A program made the position numbers and the translations under genes. From CAXBNB01 sp965267535 (GTDB lineage: Bacteria > Bacteroidota > Bacteroidia > Cytophagales > Cyclobacteriaceae), in NCBI GenBank assembly GCA_965267535.1, contig OZ254082.1, positions 3,100,001 to 3,164,000 on the forward strand: a DNA stretch of 64,000 nucleotides. The letters are read 5' to 3'. Below the pieces are notes generated by a model. It worked only from the letters and a program-made list of their open reading frames with translations. It had not been told where the DNA came from and did not search any database. Positions 50,676 to 60,238 of the stretch are shown here, piece by piece. Numbering within the stretch: the stretch's first letter is position 1; the number at the start of each line of letters is the position of its first letter.

Positions 50676-52187
50676 TTACTCCCAGAAAGAATTTTGTGTC
50701 ATTTCAGGATTGCTGAGAAAAGCTTCATCGGCTACTGGCCAAAAGGCTGCTCCGTTTTTCTCGTCTTCTTCCGAAACAAAACCGGTAAACTTGTGTAGTA
50801 TACCATTGCGGGCTAAATCGTAAAATCGGTGTGACTCGCCAGTCAGTTCACGTCTACGCTCCTGCAGTATCTCTGCGATCAGCGCGTCCTGATTGGTATT
50901 GGTGTAGTCGTCGATCCCCGCTCTTTGCCTTACCATGTTCAGGTGCTTCAGCGCATCGGCTGTATCGCCCAGTCGGGCAGATGCTTCGGCTCTCAGCAGC
51001 AAAATACCGCCATAGCGAAACAACATGATGTTGTTATCAAACAGGTAAGTGAAATTGGGGGCTTTACGGTACTTAGCAAACATGATCTCGTTTTCATCGT
51101 TGGCCAGTGGATCCGGATTGATCTCATACTGAGGCTCTGGCCCGATACTCATGAAAAACTCCGCAATGCGCTTGTCACTCAGGTCGGGGTACATTTCCAG
51201 TATTTTAGATTTGGGTATACCAAAAGACCCCTCTTCTCTACTGGTAAATGGTCTTACAAAAAACCAAGTAACTGACAGGCCGTAGTAGCTGGCTGTTTCA
51301 CCGGTTTCGAAGGAGTAAAAAATCTCAAAAATACCTTCGTCGCTGCATCCCTCATCAAACAACTCTCTGAAGTCTTCTGTGGGCAACAGTCTGTAGATGC
51401 CACTTTGCTGCACCTTGTCGATGGCTTTCACCGCATTTTCGTACTCGCCCAGCCACATGTATGTATGAGCCAGCACTGCATTCGCTGCGCCTTTGGTACC
51501 ACGGGTTTTCGTTCTGCACCTATCCTGCACACCATCTACCAGGTACTGGTCGGGCAGTAGTGACTCTGCCATTTTCAAGTCTTCTACGGCTTGTTGCAGT
51601 ACTATATTTTTATCTGTACGACCCAATGGCTCTATATTTTCCGACCTCAGGTTGAGTGGCACATCGCCCCAAATACGTACCATGTAGAGGTAAACAAAAC
51701 CCCGCACAAAGTAGGCGTGTCCCAGGGCCTGTTGACGCTGCTCATCGGTAATGTTTTGGGGTATATTGGGTACGTTTTCCAACACCAGATTACACTGCTC
51801 TATTACCCTGTAAAACAACCGCCAGTTATGCAGATCGCGCAAGGTGGGGAAAGCCCGCAGGTTATTGGCAATGATATTTTTCCAGTCGTTATCATTGTCA
51901 GCGGGGTTTACCCAATCGCCCGACCGGGAATCTCCGTAGATCATGTAGTCGCCCCAGGCGCTACCTCGGGCTGAGGTAGGCACATCGGATCGGTTCAGGC
52001 CGCTCAGTGAGTTGCGCAGTATCGAATAGATACTGGTAACAGCCAGTTGTGCATCGTTGTTGTTTCTCCAAAACAGTTTTTGCGAAACTGTATTGATAGG
52101 TTCCTGCTCTAAAATATCGTGGCATGCTGTGGTAGCTCCCAGTGTGAGCAGCACAATTATTGATAATTTTATTCTTAATTTTTTCAT
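50676..52187 (-). CDS. SusD/RagB family surface lipoprotein 2
   Basis: The 503-residue protein has a lipoprotein signal (LTLGATTACHDIL, Cys22) and the SusD plan of TPR-like helices: LFWRNNNDAQLAVTSIYSIL near 38-57, GHAYFVRGFVYLYMVRIWGDVPL near 150-172 (a conserved SusD block) and a C-terminal LLRAEASARLGDTADALKHLNMVRQRAGI. SusD-like proteins cap SusC barrels and bind substrate at the outer membrane. It follows SusC-2 by 15 bp. The substrate is not evident; aromatic surface residues cannot be judged from sequence. Confidence 0.93.
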   Translation of the reverse strand: MKKLRIKLSIIVLLTLGATTACHDILEQEPINTVSQKLFWRNNNDAQLAVTSIYSILRNSLSGLNRSDVPTSARGSAWGDYMIYGDSRSGDWVNPADNDNDWKNIIANNLRAFPTLRDLHNWRLFYRVIEQCNLVLENVPNIPQNITDEQRQQALGHAYFVRGFVYLYMVRIWGDVPLNLRSENIEPLGRTDKNIVLQQAVEDLKMAESLLPDQYLVDGVQDRCRTKTRGTKGAANAVLAHTYMWLGEYENAVKAIDKVQQSGIYRLLPTEDFRELFDEGCSDEGIFEIFYSFETGETASYYGLSVTWFFVRPFTSREEGSFGIPKSKILEMYPDLSDKRIAEFFMSIGPEPQYEINPDPLANDENEIMFAKYRKAPNFTYLFDNNIMLFRYGGILLLRAEASARLGDTADALKHLNMVRQRAGIDDYTNTNQDALIAEILQERRRELTGESHRFYDLARNGILHKFTGFVSEEDEKNGAAFWPVADEAFLSNPEMTQNSFWE

Positions 52188-52202
52188 AACGCTCTCTCTC
52201 TT

Positions 52203-55200
52203 TTATAATCCGATGATTACTCCAAACAATAGGTAACGAGGCTTTGGGTATCCGCCCGAGTTGTCATACCCGGATATAGACACAGCTTCGGCATCCGGGC
52301 CACTGTATCCCTGGAAGATGGCCACATTGTTGAGTGTGGTATATGCTCTGAGACTTCTCAGGCTTAGCCTGTCCAGAATGTTTCTTTTGAAATTGTAACC
52401 GAATGTGATGGTCTGAATCCTGAAATAAGAACCGTCTTCGATATAGGCTGCATCATTGTCGAGCACCTGCGCTACTGAATTCCACGGGTTGATACTGGGG
52501 TATCTGGCCTGATCACCGGGCTGATTCCAGATGCTAAATCTGGAAAGATCTGATAAATTACCGCTTGCAAAGCCACTTCCCAACTGCAAACGATCCAGTT
52601 GTGCTGAGTTTACTATGTCGCGCCCGATCACAAAAGAGGTGAGCGTGTTTAAGTAAAATCCTTTGTAGGTAAAGTTATTGCTAAAACCTCCTACCCAGTC
52701 GGGGTTAGGATCTCCGGCGTATACTCTGTCTTTGGCATCAATCTTATAATCATTGTTTTGATCAACGATTCTACGGTCTCCTGCTGTCAGGTCTTTACCA
52801 TCCCATCCACGCAGCTTTTGTCCGGTTTCAGGATTTACAGGCACCTCCTCTTCACTTTGGTAGTTGCCATCAGATACAAACTGAAACAGTCCGTTTAGAG
52901 GTCGACCTACCCGGATGATGGTACCCCGGCCATTGTCGCGAATGATGTCTTCATTGCCCCCTACTATTTTCACCACTTTGTTGTTGTTATAAGCAAAGTT
53001 GAGGTTGGTAGTCCAGCTAAATACATCGGTTTGCATGTTGGTAGTATTGATGGTCACCTCTACTCCTTCGTTGAGCACATCTGCAGCATTTTTAAAGATG
53101 CTCACATAGCCTGAAGTGTTTGGCAGATCAGTGGTGAGCAGGAGTCCTTTTGTTAGCTTGTGGTAGTAATCTGCTGTAATGCTTACCCTGTTGTCAAACA
53201 GTTCCAGATCCAGCCCAAAGTCTCTCATGATGGTCTGCTCCCAGGTGAGTTCTGCATTGCGATAGCCATCGGACCAAACGGGGTTAAAACCTCCCTGACC
53301 ACCATAGCCTGCTGTAGGCTCCAATATACCTTGCGCCAGGTAGTTATCTGAAAACTGACCACCTGACAACCCTACGCTAGCTCTGATTTTACCAAAATTG
53401 AGGAAAGGTATATCCTTCATAAAAGACTCGTTGGAGAAGGTCCACCCCACAGCACCCGAGGGAAAAAGCCCCCATTTGTTGTTGTCTCCAAATTTGGAAG
53501 ATCCATCTGTACGAAGCGAACCCGATATCAGGTAGCGATCGTCAAAGATGTAATTCATACGGGTGAAATAAGATATGATAGCATAAGCTGAGTAGTTGGT
53601 GCTTCCGTCAGCTATTGGCTGAGGTACATTCACGTTTTCGGAGATCGACTCTTCCTGTGTATTGCCCGAAGAGCTGGTAGATTCAAACTTCGAATACTGC
53701 AACCCTTCTCCCACCAGTATATCTAGAAAATGTCTGTCGTTAAAGGTATTTTTATAGGTCAGTGTATTTTCCAGAATCAGGTTTTGACTTTCACCAAGCG
53801 AAGACACGGCCGTACGATCAATAGCATCTCCTCCACTACTTCTCACGATAGTTTCGGGATATTTCTGATCGCGCATGGCTCTGGAATAATCGAGTCCTCC
53901 GGAGGTTTTGAACGTAAACCGCTTCAAAAAATCATAAGAAATATTGAGGTTGGTTCTTATCCTGTTGTTGATGTTTTTGTCAGTATACTTAGCCTCTTCG
54001 GAGAATCCATCGAGGATGGGCGAGTCCGGAGCAGGCAGTAGCGACGAGGTAAATGAAGGCTCGGCCAGTGTAAGTCGCCGGGAATTGTCCGTGCTCGACA
54101 CCCCTACCACTGAGTTGATGGAAAGTCGCTTGTCCAAACCATAGAAGGTACTGTTCATCAGTATATTGGATCGCTTAAACTTACTGTTGATAGCTATACC
54201 TTTATTAGAAAAGTGCCCCATACTAAGGCTATAGTTACCAAAGTCTCCAGCGCCACGTATCGAAGCGTTGTAGTTTTCGGTGCGTCCCATAGAATAGACC
54301 TCTCTTTGCCAATCAGTTGAATTGTTGTAATAAGGATTGAGGCTGTCAGATAGAATTTTTGGCAAAGCCAGGTCAGGATTATAGCGTTCGTACAGGGCTA
54401 CTTTTTGTCTTCTTTCTTTAGTTCCTCCGGCTGTATTTATGAGCTGAGGAACCATACTGAGTCCTACAAGAGAGGAAATGTTTATCTGAGGCTTACCTCT
54501 TTTTCCTTTCTTGGTGGTTACCAGGATCACACCATTGGCAGCTCTGGAACCGTATATGGCTGCTGCTGATGCATCTCTCAGTACCGATATGTCTTCTATA
54601 TCATTAGGGTCTATATCTGCCAGTACGTTAGTACCGGTTACGTTAAATTCGCTGGTAGCCTGAGAAAGAATAGGCACACCATCTACTACATAGAGCGGCT
54701 CACTCACCACATCGCTACCTCCTCGGGTCACTGCCGAAAGTCCACGAATGATCACTACAGGTGCGGCTCCAGGCTCTCCTGAGTTTACCTGTACGTTTAC
54801 ACCGGCTATTCGGCCCTGCAACATACTTTCCATGTTTTCTGCCACCTGCGAGCCCGACAACTCAGAGAGTTTTACATTGGCAATAGAACCCACGGCATCT
54901 TTAGTGCTCTGCTCTCCATAGCCTACCACCACCACTTCTTCGAGTTGTTCTACATCAGATGCCAGCGATATGTTGATCACAGTTTGGTTGCCGATGGTTA
55001 CTGTCTGGTTTTCGTACCCCACATAGCTAAACACTAAAGTTTTAGCATTGGCATCTAAACTTAACTTATAGTAGCCTTCTATGTCTGTGGCTACTCCTTT
55101 TCCGGTGGATTGAATCACCACCGACACTCCGGGCAGCCCTTCGCCATCTTCGCCGGTTACCCTTCCCTCTACGGTGCGGGATTGGGCCCATACTGCAGAT

Positions 55201-55268
55201 GACAAGCTGCTAAGCAGCAATATCAATAGTAGTATATTTTTTTTCATATTTTTTATTTTTTCGTTCAT
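52203..55268 (-). CDS. SusC/RagA family TonB-linked outer-membrane protein 2
   Basis: The protein has 1021 residues from the first ATG; an ATG seven codons in (55247, MKKNILLL) may be the real start. After a signal peptide ending SAVWAQ comes a CarboxypepD_reg-like domain (VEGRVTGEDGEGLPGVSVVIQ), then the SusC linker EEVVVVGYGEQSTKD, a plug with the consensus RIAGVNVQVNSGEPG, IRG and AANGVILVTTKKGK, and a 22-strand barrel to the C-terminal LLFGVIIGL. SusC is a TonB-dependent transporter that imports oligosaccharides or similar ligands, closed by SusD. It starts 12 bp after the first fasciclin gene and ends 15 bp before SusD-2. Confidence 0.95.
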   Translation of the reverse strand: MNEKIKNMKKNILLLILLLSSLSSAVWAQSRTVEGRVTGEDGEGLPGVSVVIQSTGKGVATDIEGYYKLSLDANAKTLVFSYVGYENQTVTIGNQTVINISLASDVEQLEEVVVVGYGEQSTKDAVGSIANVKLSELSGSQVAENMESMLQGRIAGVNVQVNSGEPGAAPVVIIRGLSAVTRGGSDVVSEPLYVVDGVPILSQATSEFNVTGTNVLADIDPNDIEDISVLRDASAAAIYGSRAANGVILVTTKKGKRGKPQINISSLVGLSMVPQLINTAGGTKERRQKVALYERYNPDLALPKILSDSLNPYYNNSTDWQREVYSMGRTENYNASIRGAGDFGNYSLSMGHFSNKGIAINSKFKRSNILMNSTFYGLDKRLSINSVVGVSSTDNSRRLTLAEPSFTSSLLPAPDSPILDGFSEEAKYTDKNINNRIRTNLNISYDFLKRFTFKTSGGLDYSRAMRDQKYPETIVRSSGGDAIDRTAVSSLGESQNLILENTLTYKNTFNDRHFLDILVGEGLQYSKFESTSSSGNTQEESISENVNVPQPIADGSTNYSAYAIISYFTRMNYIFDDRYLISGSLRTDGSSKFGDNNKWGLFPSGAVGWTFSNESFMKDIPFLNFGKIRASVGLSGGQFSDNYLAQGILEPTAGYGGQGGFNPVWSDGYRNAELTWEQTIMRDFGLDLELFDNRVSITADYYHKLTKGLLLTTDLPNTSGYVSIFKNAADVLNEGVEVTINTTNMQTDVFSWTTNLNFAYNNNKVVKIVGGNEDIIRDNGRGTIIRVGRPLNGLFQFVSDGNYQSEEEVPVNPETGQKLRGWDGKDLTAGDRRIVDQNNDYKIDAKDRVYAGDPNPDWVGGFSNNFTYKGFYLNTLTSFVIGRDIVNSAQLDRLQLGSGFASGNLSDLSRFSIWNQPGDQARYPSINPWNSVAQVLDNDAAYIEDGSYFRIQTITFGYNFKRNILDRLSLRSLRAYTTLNNVAIFQGYSGPDAEAVSISGYDNSGGYPKPRYLLFGVIIGL

Positions 55269-55280
55269 GTCGAAATCATT

Positions 55281-55892
55281 TTAAAAACCAAACTTGTGGC
55301 TGGGGTCCAGTATATGGATTGCGGCATTTGTGGTTTCAATGTCACCGGTAGTGACCAGTACCTCTGCCGGGCTGGTACTTTGCTTGTCGTCTTTGAGCGA
55401 CTGAAACAAAGCAATATCTGTGTAGATGATATTCTTAGCGCCTACTCCCTGTACCCCTTTGTAGCTACCTATCACTATTTTCACATTCATTTCTACATTG
55501 CCAAAAGTGGTAAAGTCATCACCCAGACCTGTATTGAAATTTGCCCGGAGTTTTTTCTCGTCAAACATGTACTTGGACAACAAGGAATCTAACTCCTGTG
55601 TGTCTACCTGATCGATCGAACTAAGGCCTTTGCTTCCCAGGTATGTTTGAATGGATTCGTTTTGAGGCGCAAAAAATGTGATACCATCCTGATTCACGGT
55701 TGTTTTCAGGCCGGTTTTATCTATTATGCTGGTCAGGTCTCCGAATGTATCGGGATGTGCTGCCAGGTAGTCGTAAGTCGTCATGTTTACTTTGCCGGAA
55801 GCCGGTGCAGATTCTATGAAATAATCTTCTGTACAAGCCCCCAGAGTGGCGAGCAACACGAGTACTTTCAATGTGTGAACTATCTTCTTCAT
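55281..55892 (-). CDS. Fasciclin-domain lipoprotein 1
   Basis: The 203-residue protein has a lipoprotein signal (VLLATLGACTEDY, Cys20) and a FAS1 domain: YDYLAAHPDTFGDLTSIIDKTGLKTTV, GITFFAPQNESI and TTNAAIHILDPSHKF (H2 box). It is a diverged paralogue of the fasciclin gene at 50013, which shows the two SusC-SusD-fasciclin modules are related units. It follows SusD-1 by 18 bp and precedes SusC-2 by 12 bp. Confidence 0.87.
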   Translation of the reverse strand: MKKIVHTLKVLVLLATLGACTEDYFIESAPASGKVNMTTYDYLAAHPDTFGDLTSIIDKTGLKTTVNQDGITFFAPQNESIQTYLGSKGLSSIDQVDTQELDSLLSKYMFDEKKLRANFNTGLGDDFTTFGNVEMNVKIVIGSYKGVQGVGAKNIIYTDIALFQSLKDDKQSTSPAEVLVTTGDIETTNAAIHILDPSHKFGF

Positions 55893-55910
55893 TGTAGTAG
55901 GTGTTTGTTA

Positions 55911-57317
55911 TCAGTTCCAAAAAGGGTTTTGAGTCATCAGGGCATTGTTGGTAAAAGCCTCTGGCGATACGGGCCACAGCAGAATGCCGTCTCTGATATC
56001 TGCTGGTGAAATATTGATCACTTTCTCCGATACTTTTTCAAACCGGATCAAATCAAAGAAGTCGTGCCCCTCGCCATACAATTCTCTGCGGCGCTCTGTC
56101 AGGATTGCGTCTTTGAGTTCGCCATCGAGGCTGACATCATAATCTGCCAGTCCGGCTCTGTTTCGCACCTGATTGAGCAGGGCTTCCGCTTTGGCCGGAT
56201 CAGCGTCTGCATTTGCCTCAGCGCCCAGCAGGAGTACATCTGCATAGCGCAGCATGCCACTACTTACTGTGGCTGTGTTTGAGATTTTTCTAAACTCCAC
56301 GGTTTCGTTTACATCATCTACACTGAAGTATTTTGCCCTTCTCACATCCGACCCGCTAAACAATGCATTGATCTGCTGATATGACATAGCGGCTATTCTC
56401 GGTCTTACTTTGCCGTTGTAGTATATCTGATCGTCGAAAACATTGGCTTGATTTTCGGACAACTCAAAATCCGATGTTAGGTTTTGAAGCTTGTTGAAAG
56501 AGAAGATATTCTCTGGTGTACCTCCGTTTGATACATGCTGCAACAAAGACCCCTCTGTCAATTCATACACTTCGAGGTTGATGACATTGTCTACAGCCAG
56601 GGCTGCTTCTGTGTAGTTTCCCTGCCAGGTATGAATGTGTGCCAGCAGTGCGTAACATGCACCCTTCGTTGCTCTGTATCTACTGGTTGTCTGATCTTCA
56701 TCGCCGGATGGGTCAAGGTAGATGGCCGGCAGGTCTGCCAGTGCTTTTTCCAGATCGCTTTGTGCCAAAGCCAATACCTCCGATTGATCTTTTTTAGGCA
56801 TTGCATCGATCTGTCCGGTATTGGTTACCAATGGCACATCTCCCCAGATTCTAACCAGATGAAAATACATCATAGCCCGAACGAACCTAGCTTCTGCTAC
56901 TATTTGCTTCTTTTCTTCATCGGTAATCAGCTCTTTGATCTCCGGCACTTTTTCCATCACCACATTGCACTGAGTAATGGCATGATAAAACCTACTCCAG
57001 TCCTTGAGGGTGTTGAACAGTGCCTGACTGGAATTTAACTGCTGATGCAAAAAGTCGTCTTGCTCAGGTCCATTGAGGGTGAGCATTCCTGACCTTATGT
57101 CGCTATACATAGCCCACGATGCGTCTTTTAGTACAGCCCGTCTGGCCAGTGTATATGCTCCTGACACTGCCATCTCTGCGCTTTTTCTATCTACAAAAAA
57201 AGTCTCTTCTTCTCCTTTGTTCAGGTCATTGATATCCAGTGAGCTACAGGACATCATGATACTCCCTACCATCAGGATTAGTATATACTTGTGATATGTC
57301 TTTTTCATGTGTATCAT
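55911..57317 (-). CDS. SusD/RagB family surface lipoprotein 1
   Basis: The 468-residue protein (an ATG at codon 4 is the likelier start) has a lipoprotein signal (MVGSIMMSCSSLD, Cys24 from the first ATG) and SusD features: ETFFVDRKSAEMAVSGAYTL, EARFVRAMMYFHLVRIWGDVPLVTNTG, TKGACYALLAHIHTWQGNY, and C-terminal LLLGAEANADADPAKAEALLNQVRNRAGL. It starts 4 bp after SusC-1, the tightest spacing in the operon. It pairs with that transporter. Confidence 0.92.
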   Translation of the reverse strand: MIHMKKTYHKYILILMVGSIMMSCSSLDINDLNKGEEETFFVDRKSAEMAVSGAYTLARRAVLKDASWAMYSDIRSGMLTLNGPEQDDFLHQQLNSSQALFNTLKDWSRFYHAITQCNVVMEKVPEIKELITDEEKKQIVAEARFVRAMMYFHLVRIWGDVPLVTNTGQIDAMPKKDQSEVLALAQSDLEKALADLPAIYLDPSGDEDQTTSRYRATKGACYALLAHIHTWQGNYTEAALAVDNVINLEVYELTEGSLLQHVSNGGTPENIFSFNKLQNLTSDFELSENQANVFDDQIYYNGKVRPRIAAMSYQQINALFSGSDVRRAKYFSVDDVNETVEFRKISNTATVSSGMLRYADVLLLGAEANADADPAKAEALLNQVRNRAGLADYDVSLDGELKDAILTERRRELYGEGHDFFDLIRFEKVSEKVINISPADIRDGILLWPVSPEAFTNNALMTQNPFWN

Positions 57318-57321
57318 TTTT

Positions 57322-60129
57322 TTATAATCCTAAGCTTAGTCCTATGGCTACTGATTTGTAGCGCGGTATTCCTGTAGTAGACAGGTTGAAATTATTGATA
57401 CCGTTTCTGTTTTCTTCCGGATCCAATCCGCTGTAGCTGCCTCCTGTCACAAACAAGTTTTGTCCGGTGAGGTATACCCTGCCTGTACCAAAACCAATTT
57501 TGGATAGAAAAGTCTCTCCGAAGTTGTATCCAATGGTAAGGTTGTTTAGCCGCACATAGGTCGATTCTTCGATAGCAGCCACTCCCTGCATAGAAACATA
57601 GCCCTCGTCTGATTGCAGTATGTAGTAGTTGGTTTCCTCATCCACCCCTTTGAACATACCTCTGTTTAGCTCCTGAGTATCCGATGTATACCGGTTGGTC
57701 ACCGATTCGGTCAGGATTTTTCCTCCCAGACTGTAAGTAAACAAGGCATCCAGGTAAAAGCCTCCCAGGCTCAGTGTATTGCCAAAACCACCATACACCC
57801 TGGGCTGCTGACTACCCACATAATAGCGATCGTTTTGATCGATCACATAGTCGCCGTTTCTGTCGAGTAGTTTGGGCATCCCTGCTTTCAAGGCTACTCC
57901 CCCATAGCTCAACTTGTTTCCCGACTGAGGATTAACAGGCACCTCTTCGTCAGTAGCATATACCCCATCCGATGCATGCACATAATAGCCGTTGATCGGA
58001 TAGCCGACTGACATGCTGCCAAACAGATTATTGTTTGCATCTGCAGGTTTGTTGGTCAGTTCATTTGCTACCATAGAAGCCAGCAATCGGCTGTTCCAGG
58101 TCACCTGTCCCAAAGTGGTGTTTGCACCCAAAACGAGATTTACGCCAGTATTTTTCATATCTATACCGTTTTTTACCTCAGGAGAAAAGCCAACCGTATT
58201 GGGTAACATCACCTCGTAGTGAAAATCCTGAATCGAATTGGTAAAGAACTCTCCGGAAGCGTATATGGCATTGTCTAAGAAGGAAAGATCAACACCTAAC
58301 GTAGCATTGGTAGAGGTAGCATTGGTAAAGTCATCGTTAGTACGTGCATAGCGTGTTACGCTGGTGAGCTGGTAGTAATCGCCAATGGTACGGATGTCGC
58401 TTTTCCAGAGGTGATCTTCTGTGGGCAATATACCCGACCTGCCCACATCGGCACGCAGGCTGGCTCCCGAGAGCCACGAAGCATCCTCCAGCAGCGACGA
58501 CACATCCCAGGTAGCGCCAAGCGCAGGGTACACTCCCCAGCGATTGTTTTTAGGCATCTTTGATGAACCATCGAATCGCACAACTCCTCTCAATTGCAAG
58601 TCGTCTGTCACGGCATATTCAGCATCAGCAAAAAAGGATAGCAGGGCATTTTTTGACAAGAAACTGCTACCATCTACATCTGCCAGCGATATATTGCCTA
58701 TAGTCTTTACAAAATTGCTGGTGCCTTCTGCATCTCTGTCGGCCGACACCTGAGTATACTGCGCATCGTTGGTAATGATACTTTGCCCAAGGGTCATCTT
58801 AAACAGTCTGCCGTTTATTTCCCTGTTATAGTTCAGTGTATTTTCATTGATAAGCTGCTGTCTTCGGGTGGTAAATGCACTGATAAAAATCCGTCCATTG
58901 TTGATTGTAGACGGCACAAAATAATCTCTCCTTCCGGTTTCATAATCTACTCCCACTCTGGAATTGAGACTAATGTGATCATTTACCTTGTAGTCTACAT
59001 TAATCACAGACAGCAGGTGGTTGTTGGAATTATAGTCCCTAAGCTCTGCATCGTCTTCAAATGTTGTAGGCAAAAACAGGTCAGGGTTATCATTCGCCGG
59101 ATAGTAAGATGGGGCAAAAAGATTCGATGTGTTGTTGCCTCTATCGATACGTGCGGCATGCAGTAGCACATCCAGCTTGAGCTTTTTTGTTACATTGTAG
59201 CCGGTATTAAGGTTGAGATTCAGTCGCTTGAGCCCGGCTCCTACTTTGGGCGACTCTTCGTTGTAGTAGCCCATGTGCAAGAGGTAGTGACCGTACACAC
59301 CGCTATTGCCTATATTCATATTGTAGTTTTGTACCGCCCTTATATCATAGTCATCTTTTTGCCTGTCGGTGCTATAGCCATAAAATGAATTGAGGCTATC
59401 AGTCAATGCAAGTGGCATGCTTATGCCGTTGATGTTTTCCGGTAACACGATGGCTTTGTCGTACAACGCTCTGAGCCTGCGTCTTTCCGCATTGCCGCTG
59501 ATGGTCTGGCGTAGCTGCGGAGCAAAATTCACTCCCCCAGCCAGATTAAAGGAAATACGGGTAGTGCCATATTCCTGAGCATTTTTGGTGGTTATGCGGA
59601 TTACACCGTTGGCTCCTCGTGCACCATATCTGGCCAGCGAAGTGGCCGAATTGAGCACTTCTATAGACTCTATGTACTCGGGGCTGATCTGACTCAGCGG
59701 ATTGATTTGAGAGCCCGGCGAAGCATCCACAAAAATGGGCACTTCATTTACGAGTATCAGTGGCCTGTTTTCAATATCCACTACACCGGTGTTTACGGTA
59801 TTCACACTCATCACACTTTGTATACCGGGTGCTCCGGTCCAGTTCTGGACAAAAAATCCCGACAGCCTGCCTTGCAGCAAATTTTCCAGGTCTGCTGCCG
59901 GTATATCCTTGATCTGATCGCTGGTAACCTTACGAAAGTTAGGTTTGTCATCAATCTGTACAGCGAGCGAATCCTGAGCCGCCTCCTTCTTGTCGCCGGG
60001 ATCCTTATCATCACCCGTAGTAGGAGAACCCACGGCACTTATGCTGTACACTGTCTGCAACAGCACCAGCATCACACACCCGGCCAGCTTCCTGCCCCAT
60101 TGGGGATTGGGTTGTAAAAATTTCATCAT
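57322..60129 (-). CDS. SusC/RagA family TonB-linked outer-membrane protein 1 (short N-terminus)
   Basis: I start it at the ATG at 60129 (935 residues), where MMKFLQPNPQWGRKLAGCVMLVLLQ gives a proper signal peptide; the open frame reaches back to 60246 but that would overlap the LamG gene. Unlike SusC-2 it lacks the CarboxypepD_reg domain: the mature chain begins with a short acidic linker (DDKDPGDKKEAAQD) and goes straight to the plug (ADLENLLQGRLSGFFVQNWTGAPG, GANGVIRITTKNAQE). Barrel strands and the C-terminal KSVAIGLSLGL are normal. It is followed by SusD-1 after 4 bp. The missing N-domain is notable because that region is thought to take part in TonB-dependent gating or handover. Confidence 0.9.
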   Translation of the reverse strand: MMKFLQPNPQWGRKLAGCVMLVLLQTVYSISAVGSPTTGDDKDPGDKKEAAQDSLAVQIDDKPNFRKVTSDQIKDIPAADLENLLQGRLSGFFVQNWTGAPGIQSVMSVNTVNTGVVDIENRPLILVNEVPIFVDASPGSQINPLSQISPEYIESIEVLNSATSLARYGARGANGVIRITTKNAQEYGTTRISFNLAGGVNFAPQLRQTISGNAERRRLRALYDKAIVLPENINGISMPLALTDSLNSFYGYSTDRQKDDYDIRAVQNYNMNIGNSGVYGHYLLHMGYYNEESPKVGAGLKRLNLNLNTGYNVTKKLKLDVLLHAARIDRGNNTSNLFAPSYYPANDNPDLFLPTTFEDDAELRDYNSNNHLLSVINVDYKVNDHISLNSRVGVDYETGRRDYFVPSTINNGRIFISAFTTRRQQLINENTLNYNREINGRLFKMTLGQSIITNDAQYTQVSADRDAEGTSNFVKTIGNISLADVDGSSFLSKNALLSFFADAEYAVTDDLQLRGVVRFDGSSKMPKNNRWGVYPALGATWDVSSLLEDASWLSGASLRADVGRSGILPTEDHLWKSDIRTIGDYYQLTSVTRYARTNDDFTNATSTNATLGVDLSFLDNAIYASGEFFTNSIQDFHYEVMLPNTVGFSPEVKNGIDMKNTGVNLVLGANTTLGQVTWNSRLLASMVANELTNKPADANNNLFGSMSVGYPINGYYVHASDGVYATDEEVPVNPQSGNKLSYGGVALKAGMPKLLDRNGDYVIDQNDRYYVGSQQPRVYGGFGNTLSLGGFYLDALFTYSLGGKILTESVTNRYTSDTQELNRGMFKGVDEETNYYILQSDEGYVSMQGVAAIEESTYVRLNNLTIGYNFGETFLSKIGFGTGRVYLTGQNLFVTGGSYSGLDPEENRNGINNFNLSTTGIPRYKSVAIGLSLGL

Positions 60130-60238
60130 ATTTATTGGTTTAATAATGGATTGACAATTGTCTTTTAGGGTTTGTTTGCTTAGAAAAGCCATATGAAAAA
60201 AGAGCAGTATCCTATAAGGAGACCACTCCCGTTTTTCA

